A stretch of DNA of 6,428 bases from an uncultured Clostridia bacterium (GTDB lineage Bacteria; Bacillota; Clostridia; Oscillospirales; Ruminococcaceae): the NCBI GenBank assembly GCA_947302065.1, contig CAMYUO010000114.1:1-6428 (forward strand), written 5' to 3'. The translations under genes and the position numbers were made by a program. Shown piece by piece: positions 1 through 5,894 of the stretch (position 1 is the stretch's first letter; each line of letters begins with the position of its first letter). The notes below the pieces were generated by a model that was not told where the DNA came from, made no database searches, and saw nothing but the letters and a program-made list of their open reading frames with translations.

Positions 1-54
1 CCCACGACCTCTAGCGTGACAGGCTAGCGTTCTAACCAGCTGAACTACCCGGCC
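1..54 (-). tRNA. tRNA-Asp (GTC), 3' part missing
   Basis: On the minus strand the 5' acceptor arm GGCCGGG begins at 54. It is followed by TA, a D-arm (GTTC ... GAAC), an anticodon stem CTAGC/GCTAG closing the 7-nt loop CTGTCAC, the variable region AGGTC and the start of the T-stem GTGGG. The anticodon is GTC, which reads Asp codons. The T-loop, 3' acceptor strand and any encoded CCA lie beyond the window start. Only 3 nt (55-57) separate it from the CCA end of tRNA-Val, so the two are processed from one precursor. Confidence 0.95.
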
Positions 55-57
55 AGA

Positions 58-133
58 TGGTGGGGACAACAGGGATCGAACCTGTGACCCTCTGCTTGTA
101 AGGCAGATGCTCTCCCAGCTGAGCTATACCCCC
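58..133 (-). tRNA. tRNA-Val (TAC) with encoded CCA
   Basis: A complete cloverleaf can be folded on the minus strand. The acceptor GGGGGTA pairs with TGTCCCC, with two G-U type pairs inside the stem. The D-arm is GCTC/GAGC, the anticodon stem TCTGC/GCAGA closes the loop CTTACAA (anticodon TAC, Val), the variable loop is GGGTC, and the T-stem ACAGG/CCTGT closes the loop TTCGATC. The discriminator is A at 61, and CCA is encoded at 60-58. Total length is 76 nt. It is the first tRNA of an operon that continues with tRNA-Asp 3 nt later and probably with more tRNAs past the window edge. A consensus promoter and a hairpin leader lie directly upstream. Confidence 0.97.
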
Positions 134-137
134 AACA

Positions 138-159
138 TCGTCACCTCTTCAAGTGACGA
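138..159 (-). other. Leader hairpin of the tRNA operon
   Basis: A perfect 7-bp inverted repeat, TCGTCAC / GTGACGA, flanks an 8-nt loop. It sits between the predicted transcription start (about 158) and the 5' end of tRNA-Val (133), leaving only 4 nt between stem and mature tRNA. The repeat is directly visible. Its formation in the precursor RNA and any role in RNase P processing or leader stability are inferred. Confidence 0.6.
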
Positions 160-164
160 AATTT

Positions 165-193
165 ATTATACAACATATCAGTTGATTTGTCAA
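165..193 (-). promoter_or_regulatory. Consensus sigma-A promoter of the tRNA operon
   Basis: The -35 box is TTGACA (188-193) and the -10 box is TATAAT (165-170). They are separated by exactly 17 nt, so both hexamers match the consensus perfectly. The start is expected near 158. Upstream of the -35 box are T- and A-tracts (199-217 region), which resemble the UP-element environment of stable-RNA promoters. This fits high growth-rate-linked expression of tRNA-Val and tRNA-Asp. Confidence 0.93.
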
Positions 194-223
194 GCGTTTT
201 TTTCAAAAAAATGCGCAAAATCA

Positions 224-556
224 TCACTTATTTTTCTTGCCCGTCCTGACAGACGAGACGACCGCAAAAATGACTGCCGCAGCTGTCAATGCCATTGAGA
301 CATAAAACAGCACGCTGAGCTTGCTTATGACGTGGATACAGTTGACTGCAAACACACCCGACAGCAGCAGGAGCACTACGCCCGACTGCTTATAATACGG
401 GGTATAATCGGTCTTTTCTCTTTCTTCTTTTGATGCATAAATATAGGCATTGTTAAAGCAAAAGCCTTTGCACCTTAGCTGTCTGATGCCGAATATGGCA
501 AGGACAACGGCGACGGCAAACAGCACTGCCGCCACAATTATCTGTGATGTGGTCAT
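224..556 (-). CDS. DUF3784-like small membrane protein (hypothetical)
   Basis: This 110-residue protein has three hydrophobic stretches: about residues 5-27, 58-78 and 81-102. The first and second are separated by a polar loop containing KGFCFNN and ASKEEREKTDY. A G-K/R-G patch followed by a "SKEEKEKYD"-like segment between helix 1 and helix 2 is typical of small Firmicutes DUF3784 proteins, whose function is unknown, so the family call is by resemblance only. It probably sits in the cytoplasmic membrane with a basic tail (RTGKKNK). The start is supported by an AGGGGAG ribosome binding site (564-570) 7 nt upstream. It follows hslO by 33 nt on the same strand with no terminator between, so it is probably the last gene of the yerC-methyltransferase-hslO transcript. 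I see no classical terminator between it and the tRNA promoter. Confidence 0.8.
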   Translation of the reverse strand: MTTSQIIVAAVLFAVAVVLAIFGIRQLRCKGFCFNNAYIYASKEEREKTDYTPYYKQSGVVLLLLSGVFAVNCIHVISKLSVLFYVSMALTAAAVIFAVVSSVRTGKKNK

Positions 557-589
557 TATTTGTCTCCCCTTGTATAGTTCTTTTGCGTT

Positions 590-1468
590 CTACTTTCTAG
601 CGTTCTCAGCGAGCTTTGTCAGTTCGTCCGAGGTGAATTTATATACTTTATCACAGAAATGGCACTCAACTGTTGTCTCTTTATCCTGAGCCATTTCTTT
701 AAGGTCTTTTTCGCCGAGTGAGATAAGTGCTTTCTCGACTCTTTCTCTTGAACAGTCACATCTGTACTCGACTTTGAAATCATCGAGCACGTTCGGCTCG
801 AGTCCGTCGAGCGCTTTGAGAGCGATATCCTCGGTAGTCATGCCGTTTGAAATCATCTGAGTTACCGACTGCATCGAATTGATATTCTTCTCGATCTGAT
901 CTATTGCACTTTCGGGCGCAAACGGCAGGAGCTGAATGAGAAAGCCTCCTGCGCAGTTTACGGTAAGATCGGGATTGACAAGAACTCCAAGAGCACACAC
1001 GCTCGGCACCTGCTCACTGAGAGCAAGATAGCTCGTTATATCCTCTGCGACCTCGCCCGAGACTATCGGCACCTGTCCGCAGTAAGGCTCTTTCAAGCTG
1101 AGATCCTTGACAACGCTGAGCGTGCCTTCCCTGCCGACAGCTCCGCCGACATCGAGCTTGCCTTTATCGTTAAGAGGCAGTTCAACGACAGGGTTCTGGA
1201 TATAGGCTCTGACATTTCCGAAGCTGTCGGAAACGCAGATGAGCGCACCCGCAGGTCCGCCGCCTTCCATACGCACGGTGATACTGTCCTTTTCGCCTTT
1301 AAGACCGAAGCCGAGCAGCGATGTGCCCATAGCAAGTCTGCCAAGGGCAGCTGTGCAGACAGCCGAGGTCTTGTGGATCTGTTCGATCCTTGAAACTATA
1401 TCTTTGCCGTCGATAGCGCTGCACACGACCGACGCATCTTTGCTAATCGCACGAACTATTCTTCCCAT
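590..1468 (-). CDS. hslO: Hsp33 redox-regulated molecular chaperone
   Basis: Hsp33 is a cytosolic holdase that is inactive when its four cysteines bind zinc and becomes active on oxidation and unfolding. The 292-residue product has the usual family length. Its N-terminal domain carries the conserved stretches GGGPAGAL (about residue 69) and VGREGTLSVVKDL (about 111), then GGFLIQLLP (about 174). The C-terminal redox switch is intact: CDC at residues 237-239 and CHFC at 269-272. A longer reading to 1513 is possible, but the ATG at 1468 is chosen because an AAAGGAG ribosome binding site (1478-1484) lies 9 nt upstream and MGRIVRA matches how family members start. The longer form would overlap the methyltransferase. 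The gene follows the methyltransferase after 14 nt, and its ribosome binding site shares bases with that gene's TAA stop, so translation is probably coupled. Confidence 0.97.
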   Translation of the reverse strand: MGRIVRAISKDASVVCSAIDGKDIVSRIEQIHKTSAVCTAALGRLAMGTSLLGFGLKGEKDSITVRMEGGGPAGALICVSDSFGNVRAYIQNPVVELPLNDKGKLDVGGAVGREGTLSVVKDLSLKEPYCGQVPIVSGEVAEDITSYLALSEQVPSVCALGVLVNPDLTVNCAGGFLIQLLPFAPESAIDQIEKNINSMQSVTQMISNGMTTEDIALKALDGLEPNVLDDFKVEYRCDCSRERVEKALISLGEKDLKEMAQDKETTVECHFCDKVYKFTSDELTKLAENARK

Positions 1469-1477
1469 TGAAATTTT

Positions 1478-1484
1478 CTCCTTT
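1478..1484 (-). promoter_or_regulatory. hslO ribosome binding site overlapping upstream stop
   Basis: AAAGGAG on the minus strand lies 9 nt before the hslO ATG. It overlaps the TAA stop (1483-1485) of the methyltransferase gene. It fixes the hslO start at 1468 and suggests that ribosomes finishing the methyltransferase can re-initiate. Confidence 0.85.
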
Positions 1485-2238
1485 ATTGCTTTGCGGTCTT
1501 TTTGCACACCCACAGAACACGCTGGCTGTCGGGTTTTACGGGCTCAAGCGAGAAATCATCATACCTGCCTATCAGCTCAAAGCCGTTTTTGGCAAGCTGC
1601 TGCTCGATGAATGCATCATCAAACAGTATCTCGGTGAAATCATCGCTGTGCCTTGAATATCTGCCGTCATTTTCCTTTTTGAAAAAGTCGAGGTAGATAT
1701 GCACGCTGCCGTCATCGTTGAGCTCATTCTGCCATGCGCAGAAAAAGTCGTCTTTATCAAAATTGAAAGCGTTGTTTGCCAGCACTTTTCTGTGTTTGTA
1801 CTCGGTGTTGAGGTCCAATACAAACAAGCCTCCGTCGCATGTGAACATTCCCACACGTTCAAAGGCTTTTTGAAGCTGCTGTTTATCTTTAAGGTGGTTG
1901 AGGCTGTCGAGCAGGCAGACTGTACAGTCCGCTGCGCCGTAAAGCTCAAAGTCTGTCATATCCTGCAAGAGCAGATCGACAGAAAGCTCGCTGCCGTCAA
2001 TGCGCTGCTGAGCCATTTCGAGCATCTCGGGCGAATTATCGACGCCGACAACATAGTAATCGAGCTTTGCAAGTCTTTCGCACAGCGCGCCTGTACCGCA
2101 GGCAAGGTCGAGTATCGACTCCTTATAATCGGCGTACTGCTGCACAAGGTCATGAACGAGCTGAGCGATAGCATCATAATCGACGTTATCGGTCAGGCGG
2201 TCATAAAACTGCGCAAAGCTTTCGTAACCTGTATCCAT
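1483..2238 (-). CDS. Class I SAM-dependent methyltransferase (YqeM-like)
   Basis: This 251-residue cytosolic protein has a Rossmann-type SAM-binding fold. Motif I is ILDLACGTG at residues 42-50. The acidic residue that usually contacts the SAM ribose is D67 in VGVDNS. The loop LLQDM (about 90-94) and the segment LLDSLNHL (about 109-116) complete the nucleotide-binding half. The C-terminal half (about 160-245), with paired aromatic and acidic residues and a closing strand RVLWVCKK, resembles YqeM-type proteins of Firmicutes. The substrate cannot be read from the sequence. The ATG at 2238 overlaps the yerC stop as TGATG; a GTG at 2241 would add one residue. No good ribosome binding site precedes it (only AAAGAGAAAG), so translation probably depends on coupling to yerC. 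Co-transcription with hslO is expected. Confidence 0.9.
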   Translation of the reverse strand: MDTGYESFAQFYDRLTDNVDYDAIAQLVHDLVQQYADYKESILDLACGTGALCERLAKLDYYVVGVDNSPEMLEMAQQRIDGSELSVDLLLQDMTDFELYGAADCTVCLLDSLNHLKDKQQLQKAFERVGMFTCDGGLFVLDLNTEYKHRKVLANNAFNFDKDDFFCAWQNELNDDGSVHIYLDFFKKENDGRYSRHSDDFTEILFDDAFIEQQLAKNGFELIGRYDDFSLEPVKPDSQRVLWVCKKTAKQ

Positions 2239-2543
2239 CACTTATTATCTTTCTCTTTATTCATCTTGTCAAAGACAATGCTGTATCCGCCGCTACCGTC
2301 GTATGTCAGCGATCTGTTCACACGGCTGATAGTTGCTGTCGAAGCGCCTGTCTGCTTAACTATCTCGCTGTAAACGTGATTGTCCATAAGCATTCTCGCT
2401 ACCTGAAATCTCTGCGAAAGCGCTTTAAGCTCGGGGATAGTGCAAAGATCCTTGAAAAACGATCTGCACTCCTCAACTGTTTCAAGATGAAGGATAGCCT
2501 CATAAAGCTCGTCAAGATTCTTTATCTCCATACGTTCTTTCAT
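2238..2543 (-). CDS. yerC: YerC/YecD-family TrpR-like HTH protein
   Basis: This 101-residue protein belongs by pattern to the TrpR-like YerC/YecD family of small Firmicutes DNA-binding proteins. An all-helical N-terminal part (ELYEAILHLETVEECRSFF, about 12-30) and the segment IPELKALSQRFQVARML (36-52) lead into a helix-turn-helix at about 57-79 (VYSEIVKQTGASTATISRVN). This is the same arrangement as the TrpR DNA-binding domain. Its regulon and any ligand are unknown. The start at 2543 has an AAAGGAG ribosome binding site 7 nt upstream; the ATG at residue 5 is a weaker alternative. It is the first gene of the methyltransferase-hslO-DUF3784 run, with a putative promoter at 2595-2623 and repeated AATGTAAAG motifs around it. 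Autoregulation is plausible but inferred. Confidence 0.92.
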   Translation of the reverse strand: MKERMEIKNLDELYEAILHLETVEECRSFFKDLCTIPELKALSQRFQVARMLMDNHVYSEIVKQTGASTATISRVNRSLTYDGSGGYSIVFDKMNKEKDNK

Positions 2544-2554
2544 AAAAAAGACTC

Positions 2555-2577
2555 CTTTAACATTTCATAATGTAAAG
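2555..2577 (-). repeat. Short dyad in the yerC leader
   Basis: In minus-strand sense, CTTTACATT (2577-2569) and AATGTTAAAG (2564-2555) are complementary over 9 bp with one bulge around a 4-nt loop. This hairpin would compete with the longer inverted repeat for the same ribosome binding site arm. As DNA it could be an operator half-site pair. Both roles are inferred. Confidence 0.45.
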
Positions 2578-2594
2578 TGTTAAACCATAAGAAC

Positions 2595-2623
2595 AGTTTA
2601 GCACAAAAGCGCTGAAATGTAAA
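2595..2623 (-). promoter_or_regulatory. Putative promoter of the yerC operon
   Basis: TTTACA (2618-2623) and TAAACT (2595-2600) are separated by 17 nt. The -35 box matches 5 of 6 consensus bases and the -10 box 4 of 6. A start near 2588 would give a leader of about 45 nt. The -35 box lies inside the first arm of the long inverted repeat and inside one AATGTAAAG copy, so a protein bound there could block it. Confidence 0.55.
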
Positions 2624-2653
2624 GGAGATTTATGAACTGTTTATTGCTTATTT

Positions 2654-3343
2654 CTAAATTTTCTTATTCGGAGTCAGGAAACCCGAGGTTATCTTAGGCG
2701 TTTCTTCCTGCGGCGGAACAGACTCCTGTTCCGCTTCCTGTTCGGCATATTCAGCCTGTTCAGAGGCAACGTCCTCGATTATTTCTCTTATCTGCTCGAC
2801 GCCCTCGCCCGTGACAGCAGAGAACTCGACATAGGTGATATCCTCAAAGCATGGTATCTCCGTTCTGAAACTCTCCATGCGCTGTTTGCGCTGGGTAGGC
2901 TTGAGCTTATCAGCTTTGGTGAACACGATAACGAACGGTATCTCGCTGTCGATAAGAAAATCGAGCATTTGCAGGTCGTCCTTTGACGGTGCGTGGCGCA
3001 TATCTATGAGCTGGAAAACGAGAGCGAGATCCCTTTCACCGTCGCCGAGGTATCCGCCGATAAGGTCGCCCCACTTTTTCTTTTCAGACTTGGAGACGTT
3101 GGCGTAGCCGTAACCCGGCAGGTCGACTATGTAGATATCCTCAAGGGAATAGAAATTTATAGTGACTGTTTTGCCGGGCATAGAGCTGACCCTCGCAAGA
3201 TTCTTGCGGTTGAAAATTTTGTTTATAAGTGAGCTTTTGCCAACGTTGGAACGCCCTGAAAAAGCGATCTCTATTCTGTCAGACGGCGGTATCTGCTTGA
3301 AATTCGCATACGATGTGACGAATTCAGCTTTATTGATATTCAA
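2654..3343 (-). CDS. engB: Ribosome-assembly GTPase EngB (YsxC/YihA)
   Basis: EngB is a TRAFAC-class GTPase needed for maturation of the 50S ribosomal subunit. All GTPase motifs are present: P-loop GRSNVGKSS at 30-38, switch I PGKT at 56-59, DLPGYG at 74-79, TKAD at 142-145 and SA at 175-176. The family pattern FVTSYANFKQIPP at the N-terminus is also visible. The start codon is TTG at 3343, supported by AAGGAG (3351-3356) 7 nt upstream and by the family-typical opening MNINKAEFV. After about residue 192 there is an acidic, Glu/Gln-rich tail of roughly 37 residues ending TPNKKI; family members usually end near 195-200. The gene lies 16 nt after lon, a pairing also known in Bacillus (lonA-ysxC), so it is almost certainly co-transcribed with lon. 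Confidence 0.97.
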   Translation of the reverse strand: MNINKAEFVTSYANFKQIPPSDRIEIAFSGRSNVGKSSLINKIFNRKNLARVSSMPGKTVTINFYSLEDIYIVDLPGYGYANVSKSEKKKWGDLIGGYLGDGERDLALVFQLIDMRHAPSKDDLQMLDFLIDSEIPFVIVFTKADKLKPTQRKQRMESFRTEIPCFEDITYVEFSAVTGEGVEQIREIIEDVASEQAEYAEQEAEQESVPPQEETPKITSGFLTPNKKI

Positions 3344-3350
3344 TAGATCT

Positions 3351-3356
3351 CTCCTT
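3351..3356 (-). promoter_or_regulatory. engB ribosome binding site supporting a TTG start
   Basis: AAGGAG on the minus strand lies 7 nt before TTG at 3343-3341, inside the 16-nt lon-engB gap. There is no in-frame ATG nearby that would keep the conserved N-terminus, so this site decides the start. Confidence 0.85.
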
Positions 3357-3359
3357 ATC

Positions 3360-5774
3360 TTAAACAGTGAGCTTTTTTCTGCCTCTTGTCTTTTTGTTCG
3401 GCATCAGCTCAAGATTCATCTTGTGGCTGTTCTTTTCCTTTACGAGTGCGACATCGAGCACGTCGTCGATCTTCTTGGCAAAGACAAACTCGACGTTCAT
3501 CTTTACGATATCCTCGACTTCGTCAAGGTCGCCCTTGTTTGCAAACGGGATTATGCAGGTCTTTACGCCTGCCTTGTAAGCAGCCATTGTTTTTTCACGC
3601 AGACCGCCGATTGCGAGCACCTTGCCTGTGAGCGTTATCTCGCCGGTCATTGCGACATCTGAACGCACTTTAAGTCCGCTGAGTGCGGAAACGATAGCGG
3701 TTATCATAGTAACGCCGGCAGACGGACCGTCCTTTGGAACGGCGCCCTCGGGTGCGTGGATATGCAGGTCTTTCTTTTCATAGAAATCCTTCTGTATGCC
3801 GTACTTATCTGCGATGCTGCGGCAGTAGCTTACGGCGATATGTGCAGATTCCTTCATCACGTCGCCGAGTGAGCCTGTAAGCTCGACCTTACCCTTGCCG
3901 TCGAGCACGAGCACCTCAAGCGGCATTATAACGCCGCCGACAGATGTCCATGCAAGACCGTTAACGCAGCCAACGCTGTTTTCTGCCGAAACGAGATCGG
4001 GCAGATACTTTTCGTGACCGAGGTACTTGCCGAGGTTGGAAACGTTGAATGAAACTGTCTTTACGTTATTTTCGACTATCTCTCTTGCAGCCTTGCGGCA
4101 GAGCGTAGCGATAGTTCTTTCGAGCTTTCTGACGCCTGCTTCCTTGGTATAGCTGTCGATGAGCTTATAGATCGCATCGTTGGTTATACGCATCATAGAC
4201 GATGTAAGTCCATGTTTTTCAAGCTGCTTTTTAACGAGGTGGCGCTTTGCGATGTTATACTTTTCCTCACGGGTATAGCTTGAAAGCTCGATGACCTCCA
4301 TTCTGTCGAGCAGCGGAGCCTGAACGGTATCAAGGCTGTTTGCGGTGGTGATGAAAAGCACCTCGCTCAGATCGAACGGTATCTCTATGTAGTGGTCTCT
4401 GAAAGCGTTGTTCTGCTCGCTGTCGAGCACCTCAAGCATAGCAGAGGAAGGGTCTCCCCTGAAATCGTTGGACATCTTGTCTATCTCATCGAGCAGCATA
4501 ACAGGGTTCATGCTGCCTGCCTGCTTCATTGCATTGATGATGCGTCCCGGCATAGAGCCGACATAGGTCTTTCTGTGACCTCTGATATCGCTCTCGTCCT
4601 TAACGCCGCCGAGCGATACACGCACGAAATTCCTGCCGAGTGCTCTTGCGATGCTCTTGGCAACAGAAGTTTTACCGACACCCGGAGGTCCGACGAGGCA
4701 GAGTATCTGACCCTTGACATTCGGAGCGAGCGCTCTTACCGACAGGTTTTCAAGTATTCTTTCCTTGACCTTTTTAAGACCGTAGTGGTCGGCATCGAGT
4801 ATCTTAGCTGCCTTTTTAACATCGGCAGCATCCTTTGTGAATGAGTTCCACGGCAGAGAAAGGATAGTATCGAGGTAATTGGTAACTACAACGGCTTCCT
4901 GCGAGCCCATTGGCATTCTCGAAAGTCTCTTTACCTCACCGAGCAGTTTTTCCTCGCTCTTTTCGTCAAGGCCGAGTTCCTTGATGCTCTGGGTATACTT
5001 ATCCACCTCGGAGCTTTCGCCGTCGCCCTCTTCGCCGTCAAGCTCGTGCTGCAGCGCCTTGATCTGCTCTCTGATATAATACTCACGCTGGTTGTCCTCG
5101 ATCTGAGTTCTGACCTGATCGTGGATCTGCTGTTCAAGTGTGAGCACCTCGATCTCTCTTGAAAGGATCGTGAGCAGCAGGGCGAGCTTTTCGCCAACTG
5201 TTGATGATTCAAGCAGATGTTGTCTGTCCTGGAATGACAGAGAGATATTGAATGCAAGGCTCTCAAACAGCTCGATAGGTGTTTTTGCGCCGAGTCTCTG
5301 AGAATAAAGCTCCTGCGGCATTCTCGGCAGCAGTTTTGCATACTCCTCAAAAGCCTTGAGGACCTCTCTGAACAGGGCGATGACCTCTGTCTTTTCGAGC
5401 TTTTCCCTTGGGTAGTTGTGCATCATCTTTATCTCTGCTTCATAGCAGTTCTTGCGCTCGAACATATTTATGAGCTTAGCTCTGTTGATACCCTCGACGA
5501 GAACACGGTAGACATTGCCCGTTCTTACTATCTGCTTTACACGGACAACAGTACCGATAGCATAGCAGTCCTTTTTCTCGGGGTTCTCTATGTTTACGTC
5601 CTTTTGTGCGGCAAGAAAGACAGGAGTGTCGTTTTCCATCGCAGTTTTGATGCTGCGCACGGAAAAGCTTCTTCCCACGTCAAAATAGACCGTCATATTC
5701 GGGAACACGACGAGGTCTCTTGTCGGCACGAAAGCCATTATAACATTTTCCTTGATATTTATTTTATCGCTCAT
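3360..5774 (-). CDS. lon: ATP-dependent protease Lon (LonA type)
   Basis: Lon is a cytosolic hexameric AAA+ serine protease that degrades misfolded and regulatory proteins. The 804-residue product has the full LonA order. The N-terminal substrate-recognition domain spans about 10-205, followed by a coiled-coil linker at about 205-250. The AAA+ module has Walker A GPPGVGKTS (362-370), Walker B VMLLDEID (425-432), a sensor-1 Asn in TTANSLD (about 479), an arginine-finger candidate in LDRME (491) and a sensor-2 Arg in GVRKLER (549). The peptidase domain carries the Ser-Lys dyad: Ser685 in PKDGPSAGV and Lys728 in GGLREK, 43 residues apart as in E. coli Lon. The ATG at 5774 is chosen because AAAAGGA (5782-5788) is 7 nt upstream; the in-frame TTG at 5780 would be only 1 nt from it. 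The C-terminus ends in an unusual basic tail, KKTRGRKK. It has its own promoter and is followed by engB. Confidence 0.98.
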   Translation of the reverse strand: MSDKINIKENVIMAFVPTRDLVVFPNMTVYFDVGRSFSVRSIKTAMENDTPVFLAAQKDVNIENPEKKDCYAIGTVVRVKQIVRTGNVYRVLVEGINRAKLINMFERKNCYEAEIKMMHNYPREKLEKTEVIALFREVLKAFEEYAKLLPRMPQELYSQRLGAKTPIELFESLAFNISLSFQDRQHLLESSTVGEKLALLLTILSREIEVLTLEQQIHDQVRTQIEDNQREYYIREQIKALQHELDGEEGDGESSEVDKYTQSIKELGLDEKSEEKLLGEVKRLSRMPMGSQEAVVVTNYLDTILSLPWNSFTKDAADVKKAAKILDADHYGLKKVKERILENLSVRALAPNVKGQILCLVGPPGVGKTSVAKSIARALGRNFVRVSLGGVKDESDIRGHRKTYVGSMPGRIINAMKQAGSMNPVMLLDEIDKMSNDFRGDPSSAMLEVLDSEQNNAFRDHYIEIPFDLSEVLFITTANSLDTVQAPLLDRMEVIELSSYTREEKYNIAKRHLVKKQLEKHGLTSSMMRITNDAIYKLIDSYTKEAGVRKLERTIATLCRKAAREIVENNVKTVSFNVSNLGKYLGHEKYLPDLVSAENSVGCVNGLAWTSVGGVIMPLEVLVLDGKGKVELTGSLGDVMKESAHIAVSYCRSIADKYGIQKDFYEKKDLHIHAPEGAVPKDGPSAGVTMITAIVSALSGLKVRSDVAMTGEITLTGKVLAIGGLREKTMAAYKAGVKTCIIPFANKGDLDEVEDIVKMNVEFVFAKKIDDVLDVALVKEKNSHKMNLELMPNKKTRGRKKLTV

Positions 5775-5781
5775 AGTCAAG

Positions 5782-5788
5782 TCCTTTT
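5782..5788 (-). promoter_or_regulatory. lon ribosome binding site
   Basis: AAAAGGA on the minus strand is 7 nt before ATG 5774 but only 1 nt before the in-frame TTG at 5780. This spacing selects the ATG as the lon start. Confidence 0.85.
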
Positions 5789-5804
5789 CTTTCTATTTAT
5801 TGCA

Positions 5805-5832
5805 CGGACATTTATTGATATTTGTCTGTCCG
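5805..5832 (-). repeat. Inverted repeat in the lon leader
   Basis: In minus-strand sense, CGGACA (5832-5827) and TGTCCG (5810-5805) form a 6-bp stem with a 16-nt AT-rich loop. The repeat begins at or just after the predicted transcription start (about 5834). It could be a 5'-end hairpin in lon mRNA or a repressor site overlapping the start. It matches neither the CIRCE nor the CtsR consensus. Confidence 0.4.
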
Positions 5833-5840
5833 CTAATAGC

Positions 5841-5869
5841 ATTATAACACAGATAAAGCATATTTGCAA
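5841..5869 (-). promoter_or_regulatory. lon-engB promoter (extended -10)
   Basis: The -35 box is TTGCAA (5864-5869) and the -10 box is TATAAT (5841-5846), 17 nt apart. The bases TGT immediately before the -10 box form a TGn extended -10 element. The start is expected near 5834, giving a leader of about 60 nt to the lon ATG. The preceding operon is terminated at 5895-5923, which supports independent transcription. Confidence 0.88.
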
Positions 5870-5894
5870 GTGCCACGGGCAAGCCAATATATGC

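Larger units (their letters stand above)
2552..2627 (-). repeat. Inverted repeat sequestering the yerC ribosome binding site
   Basis: In minus-strand sense, CTCCTTTACATTTCA (2627-2613) is complementary to TGAAATGTTAAAGGAG (2567-2552): 15 pairs with one bulged T and a 45-nt loop. The second arm contains the yerC ribosome binding site AAAGGAG and is followed directly by TCTTTTTT and the ATG. RNA reading through from engB could therefore form a terminator-like or translation-blocking stem. RNA starting at the putative internal promoter lacks the first arm. The pairing is directly visible; the function is inferred. Confidence 0.55.

Noticed and set aside
195..217. A/T-tract stem as intrinsic terminator of the DUF3784-like gene
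   Set aside because: The stem is almost entirely A-T with a 2-nt bulge and has no T-run after it. It is more likely part of the AT-rich region upstream of the tRNA promoter.
1469..1513. Longer N-terminus of Hsp33
   Set aside because: It would overlap the methyltransferase and place the AAAGGAG ribosome binding site inside the coding region. The ATG at 1468 fits the family start.
1699..2373. Open frame of 224 codons on the plus strand
   Set aside because: It lies antisense to the methyltransferase and yerC genes, whose motifs are clear, and its translation shows no recognisable domain. It is most likely a shadow of biased codon use on the other strand.
4392..4844. Open frame of 150 codons on the plus strand inside lon
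   Set aside because: It is antisense to the conserved Lon AAA+ module, with no convincing product.
5775..5780. TTG at 5780 as lon start
   Set aside because: It is only 1 nt from the AAAAGGA ribosome binding site, while ATG 5774 has a 7-nt spacing.
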